Shown here: positions 47,564 through 57,898 of the stretch, piece after piece | Layout of the letters: the number at the start of each line of letters is the position of its first letter | Position numbering within the stretch: position 1 is the first letter of the stretch | Assembly: GCF_964058925.1 (NCBI RefSeq) | Contig: NZ_OZ060366.1 | Location: forward strand, 384,256 to 448,255 | Origin: Buchnera aphidicola (Tetraneura ulmi) | Lineage (GTDB): Bacteria; Pseudomonadota; Gammaproteobacteria; Enterobacterales; Enterobacteriaceae | Direction: 5' to 3' | DNA: 64,000 bases | Translations under genes and position numbers: made by a program | Notes under the pieces: generated by a model | Databases searched by the model: none | Told to the model about the DNA's origin: nothing | The model's input: only the letters and a program-made list of their open reading frames with translations

Positions 47564-49897
47564 ATGAATCTTGAGCGTTCAGAACGCATTAAAATTCCTG
47601 TTTTACCACTAAGAGACGTCGTAATATACCCTCATATGGTAATTCCTTTATTTATAGGTCGAAAAAAATCGATTATGTGTATTGAATCGTCCATGAATAA
47701 TGAAAAAAAAATTATGTTGGTAACTCAAAAAGAAGCATCAATTGATGAACCTAAAATAAACGATCTATTCAAAGTAGGTACAATTTCAGTAATTTTACAA
47801 ACATTAAAATTACCGGACGGGACAATAAAAGTACTAATAGAAGGTATACAAAGAGCCAATATTTTATGTTTGTTAAATAATGAAAAATACTTATCTGCAG
47901 AAATAGAAGTAATAAAAAGCTCTAAAATTAAACAAAAAGAAAAAACAATATTAGCTAAAACAATAATTGATCAATTTAAAAAATTTATTAAAAAAAATAA
48001 AAAATCTCCAATAGAACTACTTGAATCTATTAAAAAAATAAAAAATATTGAACAATTAGGAGATATTGTTGCTTCCCACATTCCATTAAAATTAACTAAT
48101 AAACAATCATTTTTAGAAATAACAAACATAGAAAAGCGATTTTCTTATCTAATTGCAATGATGAAATATGAAATAGAACTATTAGAAGTAGAGAAAAGAA
48201 TTAGAAATAGAGTAAAAAGACAAATGGAAAAAAGTCAAAGAGAATATTATTTAAATGAACAAATGAAAGCTATTCAAAGAGAATTAGGAGAAAATGAAGA
48301 AATACCCGATGAAAATGAAATTTTAAAAAGAAAAATACAAAAAATTTGTATACCAAAAGAAGCAAAAGAAAAATTAGAATCAGAATTACAAAAACTAAAA
48401 ATGATGTCTCCTATGTCTGCTGAAGCTACTGTTGTAAGAACTTATATTGAATGGATGTTACAAGTTCCTTGGAAAAAAAAGAGTAAAATTAAAAAAAATC
48501 TATTAATAGCAGAAAAAATTTTAGATTCTGATCACTTTGGGTTAAAAAATGTAAAAGAAAGAATCTTAGAATATTTAGCAGTCCAAAATAGAACATCTAA
48601 AATAAAAGGCCCTATTTTATGCCTAGTAGGACCTCCTGGAGTTGGAAAAACATCTCTAGGAAAATCCATAGCAAAAGCCACTGGAAGAAAATATATTAGA
48701 ATGGCTTTAGGTGGAATAAGAGATGAAGCTGAAATAAGAGGACATAGAAGAACATACATTGGTTCAATGCCTGGAAAATTAATTCAAAAAATGGCAAAGA
48801 TTGGAGTAAAAAACCCACTATTTTTATTAGATGAAATAGATAAAATGTCTTGTGATATGAGAGTTGATCCAGTTTCTGCACTATTAGAAGTATTAGATCC
48901 AGAACAAAATTTCTCTTTTAACGATCATTATTTAGAAGTTGACTATGATCTTTCTGAAGTTATGTTTGTTGCAACATCCAATTCTATGAACATTCCAGAA
49001 CCATTGCTAGATAGAATGGAAGTAATTAGACTATCTGGATATACTGAAGATGAAAAATTAAATATTGCTAAATCACACTTGAAAAACAAACAAATTAATC
49101 GAAATGCTCTAAAAAAAGAAGAATTATTTATTGATGATGAAGCTATTACTAATATTATTAGGTATTATACAAGAGAAGCAGGAGTTAGAAGTTTAGAACG
49201 AGAAATATCAAAAATATGTCGTAAAACAGTAAAAAAAATTTTACTAAATAAATCAATAAAAAAAGTAGAAGTTAATAAAAATAATTTAAAAAAATATCTT
49301 GGGGTAAAAAAATTTGATTATGGAAAAATAAAAGAAAAAAACCAAATAGGTGAAGTAACTGGTTTAGCTTGGACAGAAGTAGGAGGAGAATTACTAACAA
49401 TAGAAAGCGCTTGTATTTCTGGAAAAGGAAAATTGATGTATACAGGGTCTTTAGGAGAAGTTATGCAAGAATCTATACAAGCAGCATTAACTGTAGTAAG
49501 ATCCCAAGCAAAAAAATTAAAAATTACTAAAAATTTTTATGAAAAAAATGATATTCATGTGCATGTTCCAGAAGGTGCAACTCCTAAAGACGGGCCTAGT
49601 GCAGGAATCGCAATGTGTACAGCAATGGTTTCTTGCTTTACAAAAAACCCAGTAAGATCTGATTTAGCAATGACTGGTGAAATCACTTTAAGAGGACAAA
49701 TATTACCTATAGGAGGTCTAAAAGAAAAACTGTTAGCTGCCCATAGAGGTGGAATAAAAAAAGTGTTAATACCTAAAGAAAATAAAAAAGATCTAGAAGA
49801 AATCCCAAAAAATATTCTTTCTTGTTTAAAAATACATCCAGTAAAAAACATCCAAGAAGTACTAGTGTTAGCATTGGAGAAAAATCCTTATTCTTAA
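47564..49897 (+). CDS. lon: ATP-dependent protease Lon
   Basis: The 777-aa protein (E. coli 784) degrades misfolded proteins. The N-terminal substrate domain, AAA+ domain with Walker [13 protein letters not shown] (about 355-366) and Walker [11 protein letters not shown], and the protease domain with the S679-K722 dyad ([16 protein letters not shown]) are in order, and the dyad falls at the same residue numbers as in E. coli. The start codon and first codons (ATGAATCTTGAGCGTTC) closely match E. coli at the nucleotide level, and GAGAGAC lies just upstream. Confidence 0.98.
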   Translation: MNLERSERIKIPVLPLRDVVIYPHMVIPLFIGRKKSIMCIESSMNNEKKIMLVTQKEASIDEPKINDLFKVGTISVILQTLKLPDGTIKVLIEGIQRANILCLLNNEKYLSAEIEVIKSSKIKQKEKTILAKTIIDQFKKFIKKNKKSPIELLESIKKIKNIEQLGDIVASHIPLKLTNKQSFLEITNIEKRFSYLIAMMKYEIELLEVEKRIRNRVKRQMEKSQREYYLNEQMKAIQRELGENEEIPDENEILKRKIQKICIPKEAKEKLESELQKLKMMSPMSAEATVVRTYIEWMLQVPWKKKSKIKKNLLIAEKILDSDHFGLKNVKERILEYLAVQNRTSKIKGPILCLVGPPGVGKTSLGKSIAKATGRKYIRMALGGIRDEAEIRGHRRTYIGSMPGKLIQKMAKIGVKNPLFLLDEIDKMSCDMRVDPVSALLEVLDPEQNFSFNDHYLEVDYDLSEVMFVATSNSMNIPEPLLDRMEVIRLSGYTEDEKLNIAKSHLKNKQINRNALKKEELFIDDEAITNIIRYYTREAGVRSLEREISKICRKTVKKILLNKSIKKVEVNKNNLKKYLGVKKFDYGKIKEKNQIGEVTGLAWTEVGGELLTIESACISGKGKLMYTGSLGEVMQESIQAALTVVRSQAKKLKITKNFYEKNDIHVHVPEGATPKDGPSAGIAMCTAMVSCFTKNPVRSDLAMTGEITLRGQILPIGGLKEKLLAAHRGGIKKVLIPKENKKDLEEIPKNILSCLKIHPVKNIQEVLVLALEKNPYS

Positions 49898-49955
49898 AAT
49901 AAAAATATATATATTAAACATAAAATATATTATTTTATTTTTTTTAAATTTCTTT

Positions 49956-49985
49956 GGCTGGCAAAAAATAATCGAATTGCCAGCC
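49956..49985 (+). terminator. GC-rich hairpin after lon
   Basis: A perfect 9-bp stem GGCTGGCAA / TTGCCAGCC with a 12-base loop lies 58 bases after the lon stop. It is among the most GC-rich elements in the window. It is followed by TTGTAG and not a U-run, so it may be a weak terminator, an RNA-stabilising stem or the relic of the terminator that once followed hupB, which is absent between lon and ppiD here. Confidence 0.55.
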
Positions 49986-50042
49986 TTGTAGAAAAAATAA
50001 AAAAAATCTAATTAATTTTATTAAACATAGGTATTAGATTTC

Positions 50043-51899
50043 ATGAATTATTCTAAAAAAAAAATAAAAACAATTTTCTTAAACACTATTTTATTTATAA
50101 TAATAATTTCTATTTTTTTAAGTAGTTTTTTAAATTACTATAATAAAAATTATCGTTCATATGCTTTAAAAATTAATGGTGAAACAATAACTGTCGAAAA
50201 ATTTTTAAATAAATTTAATTTATACAAAAAAGAAATAGAAAAAAAAAATAAAGAAATATCCTTTTATGAAAAAAACGATCAATCAATAAGACTAGAAATT
50301 TTTAACCAAATTTTGTCAAAAATAATAAATGATGCTTTATTAGAACAATATACAAAAAAAATTGGTTTTTCTGTTTCAGATTTTATTGTTCAAAAAAAAA
50401 TAATAAATAAACCATATTTTAAAAAAGAAGGAAAATTTAATTATAATTTATATCTTTCAAAATTATATCAACATCATATTACCCCTAAACAATATGAAAA
50501 AAAAATAAAAAACAAAATTGCCACGAACACTTTTATTAACACTTTCATCAATACAAATTTTTCTTTAAAAAAAGAAACAGATTTCATCTCTAAACTTATA
50601 TCAGAAAAAAGATTTATTAAAATATTAAATATTAATAATTTTTCTCTATTCGAAAAAGAAAAAGTTAAAAAAAATGAAATAAAAAACTTTTTTAAAAAAA
50701 ATAAAAAATTATTCATTTCTCCAAAAAAAATCAAAATTTCTTACATAAAAATTCAAAAAAATAAAATTCCAATAAAAATAAAAAATAAAGAAATAAAACA
50801 CTGGTACAAACAACATTTATCACAATTTTATACAAATGAATTTAAAAAATTTAGTATTATACAAAGTGACAATAAAAAAAAACTAAAAAAAATATTATCT
50901 ATATTATTATTAAAAAATAGCAATTTCAAAAAATTAGCAAAAAAATATTCTAGTGATCCAATCTCTTCAAAAAAATATGGAGAATTAGGATGGTTTAATT
51001 CAAACGAACTTCCAATTTCTATTAAAAAAGCAAAATTAATCAAGAAAGGTCAAATATCAAAAATAATTAAAATAAATTCTAAAATTTACATAATAATAAA
51101 ATTAGATGACATAAAAATCAAAAAAATAAAAAAAATCAACGAAATTAAAAATAATATAATAAAAAAAATTAAATTTTATAAACAATCAGAAATTTATGAA
51201 AATCTAAAAAAAACAATAGAAAATAAAAATAAAAAATTTCTATTTCAATCGATAAAAACAATTTCTAAAAACATAAATATAAAAAAAAATAAAACTAAAT
51301 GGATTACAAAAAATAATATTCCTAAAGAATTATCTAATAAAAAAATTATTGGATTACTATCTGATCCTAAAATAGAAAAAGAAAAACAAAAAACATCATT
51401 TATAAAAATAAATGAAAATCTTATGTACTTAATTCAATTTAAAAAAATTAAAAAAGAAAAACTAATTCAATTCGAAAAAGTAAAAAATAAAATTTATTTA
51501 ATCTTAAAAAACAAAAAATCAAGAAAAAAATCAAAAAAAATCGGATTAAATATAATTAAAAATCTAACTAAAAATGAAAATTTTTTATCAAATAATAACA
51601 AATACAAATTTAAAAAACACATAATTTTATCAAGAGATATTAATAATTCATTATCTAGAACAGTTTTTCAATTACCTTACCCAAAAAAAAATAAAAAAAT
51701 ATATATTCTTAAGAAAAATGAAATAGGAAATTTAAATATTATATGTTTTTATAAAGTATTTAATAAAAAATTAAATCCATCCGAAAAAAAAATTATCTCT
51801 AATTATTTTAAACAATATAAATCAGAAATAATATTAGCTACTATTTTAAAAAACTTGCAAAAAAATTCTAATATAAAATATGGAAAAATTTTTCTATAA
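50043..51899 (+). CDS. ppiD: Periplasmic folding chaperone/PPIase PpiD
   Basis: The 618-aa protein (E. coli 623) is anchored by one N-terminal helix (about residues 13-32) and extends into the periplasm near the Sec translocon. A SurA-like N-terminal region has ALKINGETITVEKFLNKFNLY. A parvulin-type domain is recognisable around residues 290-335 (KLAKKYSSDPISSKKYGELGWFNSNEL). The rest is strongly lysine-rich and weakly conserved. Context (after lon, before mdlA) matches Buchnera and E. coli once hupB is removed. Confidence 0.93.
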   Translation: MNYSKKKIKTIFLNTILFIIIISIFLSSFLNYYNKNYRSYALKINGETITVEKFLNKFNLYKKEIEKKNKEISFYEKNDQSIRLEIFNQILSKIINDALLEQYTKKIGFSVSDFIVQKKIINKPYFKKEGKFNYNLYLSKLYQHHITPKQYEKKIKNKIATNTFINTFINTNFSLKKETDFISKLISEKRFIKILNINNFSLFEKEKVKKNEIKNFFKKNKKLFISPKKIKISYIKIQKNKIPIKIKNKEIKHWYKQHLSQFYTNEFKKFSIIQSDNKKKLKKILSILLLKNSNFKKLAKKYSSDPISSKKYGELGWFNSNELPISIKKAKLIKKGQISKIIKINSKIYIIIKLDDIKIKKIKKINEIKNNIIKKIKFYKQSEIYENLKKTIENKNKKFLFQSIKTISKNINIKKNKTKWITKNNIPKELSNKKIIGLLSDPKIEKEKQKTSFIKINENLMYLIQFKKIKKEKLIQFEKVKNKIYLILKNKKSRKKSKKIGLNIIKNLTKNENFLSNNNKYKFKKHIILSRDINNSLSRTVFQLPYPKKNKKIYILKKNEIGNLNIICFYKVFNKKLNPSEKKIISNYFKQYKSEIILATILKNLQKNSNIKYGKIFL

Positions 51900-52162
51900 A
51901 ATAAATTTTTAATCAATTTCAGAAATAAATAAAACATATTCATAAAAATCATCAATGATTACAAAATAAAAAATTCATAAATATAAAATTTAATGTTAAG
52001 AAAAATATTTAACAAAAAAATTACTTATATAAAATTTATTCACTATATATTTTAAAAATTAGTTTTTTTTAAAAAATATACTTATATATAAATAGATATG
52101 TATAATTTATTTTTTTCGAAGTTAATAAAATTAACAATTAATAAAAAGTAATAGGAATATTT

Positions 52163-53929
52163 GTGAAATTATTTAAACAACTAAATTGGTATTTTATAAA
52201 AGAGTGGAAAAGATACTTAGGAGCTGTTTCTCTTTTAATTATAATATCTATACTGCAACTATTACCTCCAAAACTTGTTGGTATAATAGTTGATTCAATT
52301 GTACAAAAAAAAACAAACGAAAAAAATGTCTTTTTATTAATAGTTATTATGATAGTTACTGCTATAACTGTATACATTTTGAGATATATATGGAGAATTT
52401 TATTATTCGGAGCTTCTTATCAACTAGCTGTAGAATTACGAGTAAAATTTTATTCCTATCTTAGTAAACAATCTCCTGTTTTTTATTTACAAAATAGAAC
52501 TGGTGATTTAATGTCAAGAGCTATCAATGATGTTGATAGAGTTGTATTTGCAGCAGGAGAAGGAGTTTTAACATTAGTAGATTCTTTAGTAATGGGTTGT
52601 TCTGTATTAATAGTTATGACAAGTCAAATTAGTTGGAAATTGACTGTAATTTCATTAATACCAATGCCAATAATGGCGTTTTTAATAAAAACATATGGAA
52701 AAGAACTACATCAACATTTTAGACAAGCACAAGCCGCTTTTTCTAATTTAAATGATCAAACACAAGAAAGTCTAACTAGTATTAGAATGATACGAACATT
52801 TGGTTTAGAAAAAAGACAATATCAAAAATTTTATGAAATAACCAAAGATGCTGGAATAAAAAATATGCTTGTTGCAAAAATAGATGCAAAATTTGATCCA
52901 ACAATACATTTAGCAATTTCTTTGTCTAATTTATTAGCTATTACTTTTGGAGGATGGTTGGTTTGGAATGAAAAAATTAGCTTAGGTCAATTAACTAGTT
53001 TTATTATGTATCTAGGAGTAATGATTTGGCCAATGTTAGCATTAGCTTGGATGTTCAATATAGTCGAAAGAGGAAGTGCTGCATGGGATCGAATTCAATC
53101 TATTCTAAAAAATAAAATTCTTATAAAAAGTGGAAAAAAAAATATCCCATCTTCTTGTGGATTATTAGAAATAAAAATAAAAAAATTTGTTTATTCTAAC
53201 AATAAAAAATACTTTTTAAAAAATATTTTCTTTTCTATATATCCTAAACAAAAAATTGGTATTTGTGGTCCAACAGGTTCTGGAAAAAGCACTATTATTC
53301 GATTAATACAAAAAAATTTTTTTATTCCTAAAGGAGAAATATGTTATCACCACCATTCTTTAGAAAAATTAAATTTAGAACAATGGAGAAACAAATTATC
53401 TGTTGTCAATCAAACTACTTTTTTATTTTCAGATACTATAGCTAAAAATATTGCTTTTGGAAAACCTAATTCTTCTCTTAAAGAAATAAAAAAAGTTGCA
53501 AGACTAGCACATATACATGAAGATATAATGAGATTTCCAAAAAGATATAATACTCCTATAGGAGAAAGAGGAGTCATGTTGTCAGGCGGTCAAAAACAAA
53601 GAATTGCAATTGCTAGAGCATTATTATTAAAATCCGAATTTTTAATTTTAGATGATGCTTTATCTGCAGTAGATACTTTTACTGAAAAAAAAATATTAAA
53701 TAGTTTAAAATCCTGGAAAAAAAGCGGACATACAATTATTGTGGTATCTCATCAATTATCCGTGTTATCACAAATGGATAAAATAATTGTAATTAATAAT
53801 AATACTGTCTCTCAACAAGGAACTCATGATGAGTTAATTAAAAAGAAAAATGATTGGTATCATCAAACATATCATTATCAAGATAAATATATAAAAAATA
53901 CTCAAATAAAAAATAAAGAGGTTTTCTAA
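52163..53929 (+). CDS. mdlA: ABC exporter half-transporter MdlA
   Basis: The 588-aa protein (E. coli 590) is a type I ABC exporter half with six hydrophobic helices and a C-terminal ATPase. Walker A is GPTGSGKST (about 371-379), the signature is LSGGQKQR and Walker B is LILDDALS, so the D-D in place of D-E suggests one degenerate ATP site. It starts with GTG at 52163, with AGGA at 52154-52157. The N-terminus from this codon matches E. coli MdlA residue by residue ([13 protein letters not shown]). mdlB follows after 3 bases; together they form a heterodimer of unknown substrate. Confidence 0.96.
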   Translation: MKLFKQLNWYFIKEWKRYLGAVSLLIIISILQLLPPKLVGIIVDSIVQKKTNEKNVFLLIVIMIVTAITVYILRYIWRILLFGASYQLAVELRVKFYSYLSKQSPVFYLQNRTGDLMSRAINDVDRVVFAAGEGVLTLVDSLVMGCSVLIVMTSQISWKLTVISLIPMPIMAFLIKTYGKELHQHFRQAQAAFSNLNDQTQESLTSIRMIRTFGLEKRQYQKFYEITKDAGIKNMLVAKIDAKFDPTIHLAISLSNLLAITFGGWLVWNEKISLGQLTSFIMYLGVMIWPMLALAWMFNIVERGSAAWDRIQSILKNKILIKSGKKNIPSSCGLLEIKIKKFVYSNNKKYFLKNIFFSIYPKQKIGICGPTGSGKSTIIRLIQKNFFIPKGEICYHHHSLEKLNLEQWRNKLSVVNQTTFLFSDTIAKNIAFGKPNSSLKEIKKVARLAHIHEDIMRFPKRYNTPIGERGVMLSGGQKQRIAIARALLLKSEFLILDDALSAVDTFTEKKILNSLKSWKKSGHTIIVVSHQLSVLSQMDKIIVINNNTVSQQGTHDELIKKKNDWYHQTYHYQDKYIKNTQIKNKEVF

Positions 53930-53932
53930 AAA

Positions 53933-55675
53933 ATGGCTAATTTAATAAAATTTTGGCCAATATTAAAAAGGTTGTTAAAATATGGTATTCCATGGAAAAA
54001 ATCATTATATTCAGCTTTTTTACTTTTATTAGGATCATCAATTTCCGAAGTACTAGGACCAATATTAATTAGTTATTATATTCATAATATAATAGAAGAA
54101 CACTATTTTAATAAAAAACTTGTTGTATTTATAATAATAACATTCGTTATTTTACAAACTGTCGCAGCTATTTTAAACTATTTTCAAACAATACTGTTTA
54201 GTCAAATAGCAATAAAAATTATTCAAAAAATAAGATCTGACGTCATTGAAGCTGCTTTGCAACAACCAATTGCAAAATTTGATACAGAACCTATTGGTCA
54301 AATAATTTCTAAGGTAACTAATGATACTGAAGTAATTAGAGAGCTGTACGATACTGTTATCGTCACTATTTTTCGTAGTAGTTCACTAATTATAGTGATA
54401 TTACTAGCGATGTTTGCTTTAGAATGGCATATGGCATTAGTATCTATTTCTATTTTTCCATTTATAGTAATAATAATGTTTACATATCAATACTATAGTA
54501 TTCCTATGATAAGAAAAATAAGATCCTATTTAGCTAATATAAACAACAAATTTAATGAAGTCATTAATGGAATGGAAATTATTCAACAATTTTCCCAACA
54601 AAAAAGATTTAAAGAAATAATACAAAAAACATGCCAAAAACATTATTTTATGAGAATGAAAACATTACAATTGGATGGTTTTTTGTTAAGACCACTTATA
54701 AGTTTATTTTCAGCTATTATGTTATCTGCACTAATGATTCTATTTAGTTATTTTCCAATAGGATTCTTTAAAGTAGGGGTTTTATATGCTTTTATTAATT
54801 ATTTAGGAAGATTGAATGAACCATTAATTGCCATTACTACACAACAATCGATATTACAACAAGCTATAGTAGCAGGAGAAAGAATATTTGAATTAATAGA
54901 TTCACCTAGACAACATTATGGAAATGATAAAAAAAATCTTAAAAGTGGAAAAATTGAAATTAGAAATTTAAACTTTAGTTATAAAAATAATTCTATAAAA
55001 GTATTAAAAAATATTAATATATTTATTCCACAAAAAAGCTTTGTAGCCTTTGTAGGACATACAGGAAGCGGTAAAAGCAGTTTAGCTAACCTTCTTATGG
55101 GTCAATATCCTATTGAGAATGGAGAAATATATTTAGATAATAGAAAAATAGAAAAATTAAGTCATAACGTTTTAAGAAACGGAATTAGTATGGTACAACA
55201 AGATCCAATTATTTTAGCCGATACTCTATTTTCAAATATAACTTTAGGAAGAAAAATCAAAGAAGAAACAGTTTTTAAAATTTTAAAAAAAGTACAATTA
55301 CTACCTTTAGTAAATTCTATGAAAAATGGAATTTATTCAATGTTAGGAGAACAAGGAAATAATCTTTCTGTAGGACAAAAACAACTACTTTCTATTGCTA
55401 GAATATTAATAACTAATCCAAAAATTCTAATTTTAGATGAAGCTACAGCAAACATTGATTCAGAAACAGAACAATTTGTTCAAAAAGTTTTGCATTTAAT
55501 AAAAAAAAAAACCACTTTATTAGTAATTGCTCATCGATTATCAACAATAATTCAAGCAGATAATATATTTGTTTTGGATAATGGAGAAATTGTGGAATCA
55601 GGAAATCATAAAAGCTTAATGACTAAGAAAGGGAAGTATTGGGAAATGCATAAAATTCAACTTAAAATTATGTAA
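53933..55675 (+). CDS. mdlB: ABC exporter half-transporter MdlB
   Basis: The 580-aa partner of MdlA (E. coli 593) has six membrane helices, Walker A GHTGSGKSS (about 374-382), a variant signature LSVGQKQ and Walker B LILDEATA with the catalytic glutamate. The asymmetry (degenerate MdlA site, complete MdlB site) is usual for heterodimeric exporters. A GAGG inside the mdlA end serves as the ribosome site. It is convergent with the 4.5S RNA gene. Confidence 0.96.
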   Translation: MANLIKFWPILKRLLKYGIPWKKSLYSAFLLLLGSSISEVLGPILISYYIHNIIEEHYFNKKLVVFIIITFVILQTVAAILNYFQTILFSQIAIKIIQKIRSDVIEAALQQPIAKFDTEPIGQIISKVTNDTEVIRELYDTVIVTIFRSSSLIIVILLAMFALEWHMALVSISIFPFIVIIMFTYQYYSIPMIRKIRSYLANINNKFNEVINGMEIIQQFSQQKRFKEIIQKTCQKHYFMRMKTLQLDGFLLRPLISLFSAIMLSALMILFSYFPIGFFKVGVLYAFINYLGRLNEPLIAITTQQSILQQAIVAGERIFELIDSPRQHYGNDKKNLKSGKIEIRNLNFSYKNNSIKVLKNINIFIPQKSFVAFVGHTGSGKSSLANLLMGQYPIENGEIYLDNRKIEKLSHNVLRNGISMVQQDPIILADTLFSNITLGRKIKEETVFKILKKVQLLPLVNSMKNGIYSMLGEQGNNLSVGQKQLLSIARILITNPKILILDEATANIDSETEQFVQKVLHLIKKKTTLLVIAHRLSTIIQADNIFVLDNGEIVESGNHKSLMTKKGKYWEMHKIQLKIM

Positions 55676-55709
55676 ACAATAGAAATAAAAATAAAAAAAT
55701 AAAACTTAC

Positions 55710-55830
55710 TTGTGTTGTTTTCTGCTAGTATTTCCAGTACATGTAATCATTTAAATTGGCTGCTTTCTTTCGAACCTGACCAGTTTTTTAAACTAACATT
55801 ACAGTTTAAAACTAACAGAAAACAATACAA
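55710..55830 (-). ncRNA. ffs: 4.5S RNA (signal recognition particle RNA)
   Basis: On the minus strand the apical SRP RNA motif GGTCAGGTTCGAAAGAAAGC, followed by AGCCA, matches E. coli 4.5S RNA (GGUCAGGUCCGGAAGGAAGC) with the conserved asymmetric loop sequence. The ends are complementary over 20 bases: 55811-55830 pairs with 55710-55729 with two G-U pairs. This gives one long hairpin of about 121 nt (E. coli 114). A TATAAT lies on the same strand at 55843-55838, 8-13 bases upstream of the 5' end. The outer helix is very AU-rich while the Ffh-binding tip is unchanged. Confidence 0.95.
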
Positions 55831-55946
55831 TTGAAAGATTATAACATATAATCTATCTTTAGTAGAGATATATCATATTTTAGAGTTTGTTACAAATTTT
55901 TTTTATAATTTTTATAAAATATTAATTCTTATATTCTTTATATCAG

Positions 55947-55996
55947 TTAGGATTGTGTTAGCATATTAAATATTAATTTAATATCAATGATCCTAA
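55947..55996 (+). promoter_or_regulatory. Interrupted inverted repeat just upstream of dnaX
   Basis: TTAGGAT (55947-55953) pairs with ATCCTAA (55990-55996). Inside it ATATTAAAT (55963-55971) pairs with ATTTAATAT (55976-55984) around a 4-base loop. The right arm lies 9 bases before the dnaX ATG, so a folded leader could limit ribosome access, or the DNA could be an operator relic. It is AT-rich, so chance is possible. Confidence 0.4.
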
Positions 55997-56005
55997 GAAA
56001 TAAAC

Positions 56006-57091
56006 ATGAATTATCAAGCAATGTATATAAAATGGAGACCAAAAAATCTAAAAGAAATAATAGGACAAGAACAAATAGTATCAGCAATTAGTAATAGCCT
56101 ATCTATGAAAAAAATCCATCATGCATGGCTATTTTTTGGAAATCGCGGAATAGGTAAAACTAGTATAGCTAGAATATTAGTTAAAAATTTGAATTGCGAA
56201 AAAAAAATAACTAATAATCCATGTGAAAAATGCAAAAATTGTGAAAATATATCTAAAGGAAACTTTTTAGATTTAATTGAAATAGATGGTGCTTCTCATA
56301 CTAAAGTAGAAGATATAAAAGAATTACTCAAATACATTCAATATCCTCCTATAAAAGGACGATTTAAAATATATTTGATAGATGAAATTCATATGTTATC
56401 TAAACATAGCTTTAATGCATTATTAAAATATCTCGAAGAACCTCCTAAATACGTTAAATTTATTTTAGCAACTACAAATATTGAAAAAATACCCAAAACT
56501 ATTTTATCAAGATGTTTAATGTTTAATTTAAGACCGATTAGTGAAATAAAAATTTATAAAAAAATAGTTGAAATTTTAAAAATAGAAAAAATTTCTTTTG
56601 AAAAAAAAGCCATTAAAAATATTTCTAGATTTTCAGAAGGTAGTCTTAGAGACGCTTTATGTAGTATTGAAAATGCTATTTCTATAGGTAATGGAAGTAT
56701 TTCTAATACTATCGTAAATAATATGTTAGGGATTTTAAATGAAGATTATTCAATAAAAATAATTATCTATTTATTAAAAAAAGATCCAATATCATTAATA
56801 AAAATTATCGAAAAAATAAGTGAGTTTGGAATCGAATGGGAACAAATTTTAACAAGTTTACTTAAAATTTTATACTATATTTTTATATCACAATCTTATC
56901 CTTTAATTTGGGAAGATCAAGAATTCACGAAAGAACAAAAAAAAAAATTAATAAAAGTTGCAAATAAAACATCTCAACTAAAAATAAAAAAAATATATAA
57001 TAAAATAATAATAGGAAAAAAAGATATAAAATTAGCTCCTACTAAAAAAATTAGTGTCGAAATGACTTTATTAAGCGTAATATTATTATAA
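56006..57091 (+). CDS. dnaX: DNA polymerase III gamma subunit (short DnaX)
   Basis: The 361-aa product covers domains I-III of DnaX (E. coli tau 643, gamma about 430 aa), the ATPase of the clamp loader. P-loop GNRGIGKT lies at 45-52, the zinc cysteines at C64, C73, C76 and C79, followed by the Walker B-like LIDEIHML and the sensor ILSRCLMF. It ends VEMTLLSVILL, just past the conserved domain III end (E. coli VEMTLLRALAF), so the tau-specific DnaB- and alpha-binding domains are not in this frame. A -1 frame continuing to 57366 resembles the tau end (see next feature). Confidence 0.95.
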   Translation: MNYQAMYIKWRPKNLKEIIGQEQIVSAISNSLSMKKIHHAWLFFGNRGIGKTSIARILVKNLNCEKKITNNPCEKCKNCENISKGNFLDLIEIDGASHTKVEDIKELLKYIQYPPIKGRFKIYLIDEIHMLSKHSFNALLKYLEEPPKYVKFILATTNIEKIPKTILSRCLMFNLRPISEIKIYKKIVEILKIEKISFEKKAIKNISRFSEGSLRDALCSIENAISIGNGSISNTIVNNMLGILNEDYSIKIIIYLLKKDPISLIKIIEKISEFGIEWEQILTSLLKILYYIFISQSYPLIWEDQEFTKEQKKKLIKVANKTSQLKIKKIYNKIIIGKKDIKLAPTKKISVEMTLLSVILL

Positions 57092-57366
57092 TTAGAAAAA
57101 AAATAATAAACAATGAAAAAAAAAATACTACAGAACTATTTATAAAAATTATACATTTATTATTAAAAAAAAAAAAATTTTTAAAAAAAGAAAAAAAAAA
57201 AGAAACTATTTCTAATGAAAGAATTTTAAAAATACAAGAAAAATACTTTTTAAAAAAAAACAAAAACATAAAAAATAAAAAAATAAATTCTGAAAAAAAA
57301 AATAAAAAAAAACTTAAAAATAATTTAAATATAAAAATGATAAAAAAAATATTTAAAATTTCTTAA
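57092..57366 (+). pseudogene. dnaX: Possible tau C-terminal remnant of dnaX in the -1 frame
   Basis: A frame with no stop runs from 57055 to the TAA at 57364-57366, in the -1 frame relative to dnaX. It is lysine-rich and ends NIKMIKKIFKIS. This resembles the last part of E. coli tau (NIQTLRRFFDAEL), and NERILKIQEKY may correspond to EWRQAIYEEKL. About 90 codons replace the 275 or so of tau domains IV-V. It may be a decaying tail, or be joined to dnaX by frameshifting. A-runs (57096-57103, 57165-57177, 57191-57201) are plentiful, but the dnaX stop at 57089-57091 precedes all of them. The rest of the gap to ybaB (57367-57455) holds only AT-rich spacer. Confidence 0.55.
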
Positions 57367-57455
57367 AAAGAATAACTAAATTCTAATAAAAAATAAATTC
57401 TTATTAAATAAATTAAAAAAAATCATTTTATTACATTTATATAACTGGAGAAAAA

Positions 57456-57791
57456 ATGTTTACTAAAAAAGGATTAGGTAATTTTATGCAACAAGCGCAA
57501 GAAATACAAAAAAAAATAGAAATAACAAAAAAAGAAATAGAAAAAATAGAAGTAACTGGAGAATCAGGGGCTGGTTTAGTAAAAATTACTATTAATGGAT
57601 CATATAATTGTAAAATAGTACAAATAGATCCTAGTTTATTATCTATTGATGAAAAAGAAATATTAGAAGATCTAACTACTGCAGCTTTTAATGACGCTAT
57701 TAGACGAATGTCCGAAGAAAAAAAGAAAAAAATGGACTCAATTTCTGCAGAATCACCATTTCCTAATGGATTAAATCTTCCATTAATATAA
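57456..57791 (+). CDS. ybaB: YbaB/EbfC nucleoid-associated protein
   Basis: The 111-aa protein (E. coli 109) is a small DNA-binding homodimer of the YbaB/EbfC family. Family features are [13 protein letters not shown] near the start, [28 protein letters not shown] in the core and the C-terminal [10 protein letters not shown] (E. coli GMKLPF). A GGAG lies 6 bases before the ATG. In E. coli recR follows; here recR is absent and htpG comes next. Confidence 0.95.
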   Translation: MFTKKGLGNFMQQAQEIQKKIEITKKEIEKIEVTGESGAGLVKITINGSYNCKIVQIDPSLLSIDEKEILEDLTTAAFNDAIRRMSEEKKKKMDSISAESPFPNGLNLPLI

Positions 57792-57898
57792 AAAAATGAC
57801 AATAAAATTGTTTAATTAAAAAAATAATTTATAAATATAAAAAAAATTAAAAATTTTTTTTTAAATTATTTTAAAAAATAAAAATCATGGAAAAATAA

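Noticed and set aside
57792..57898. recR relic between ybaB and htpG
   Set aside because: Only 107 bases of low-complexity AT sequence with no recognisable RecR motif.
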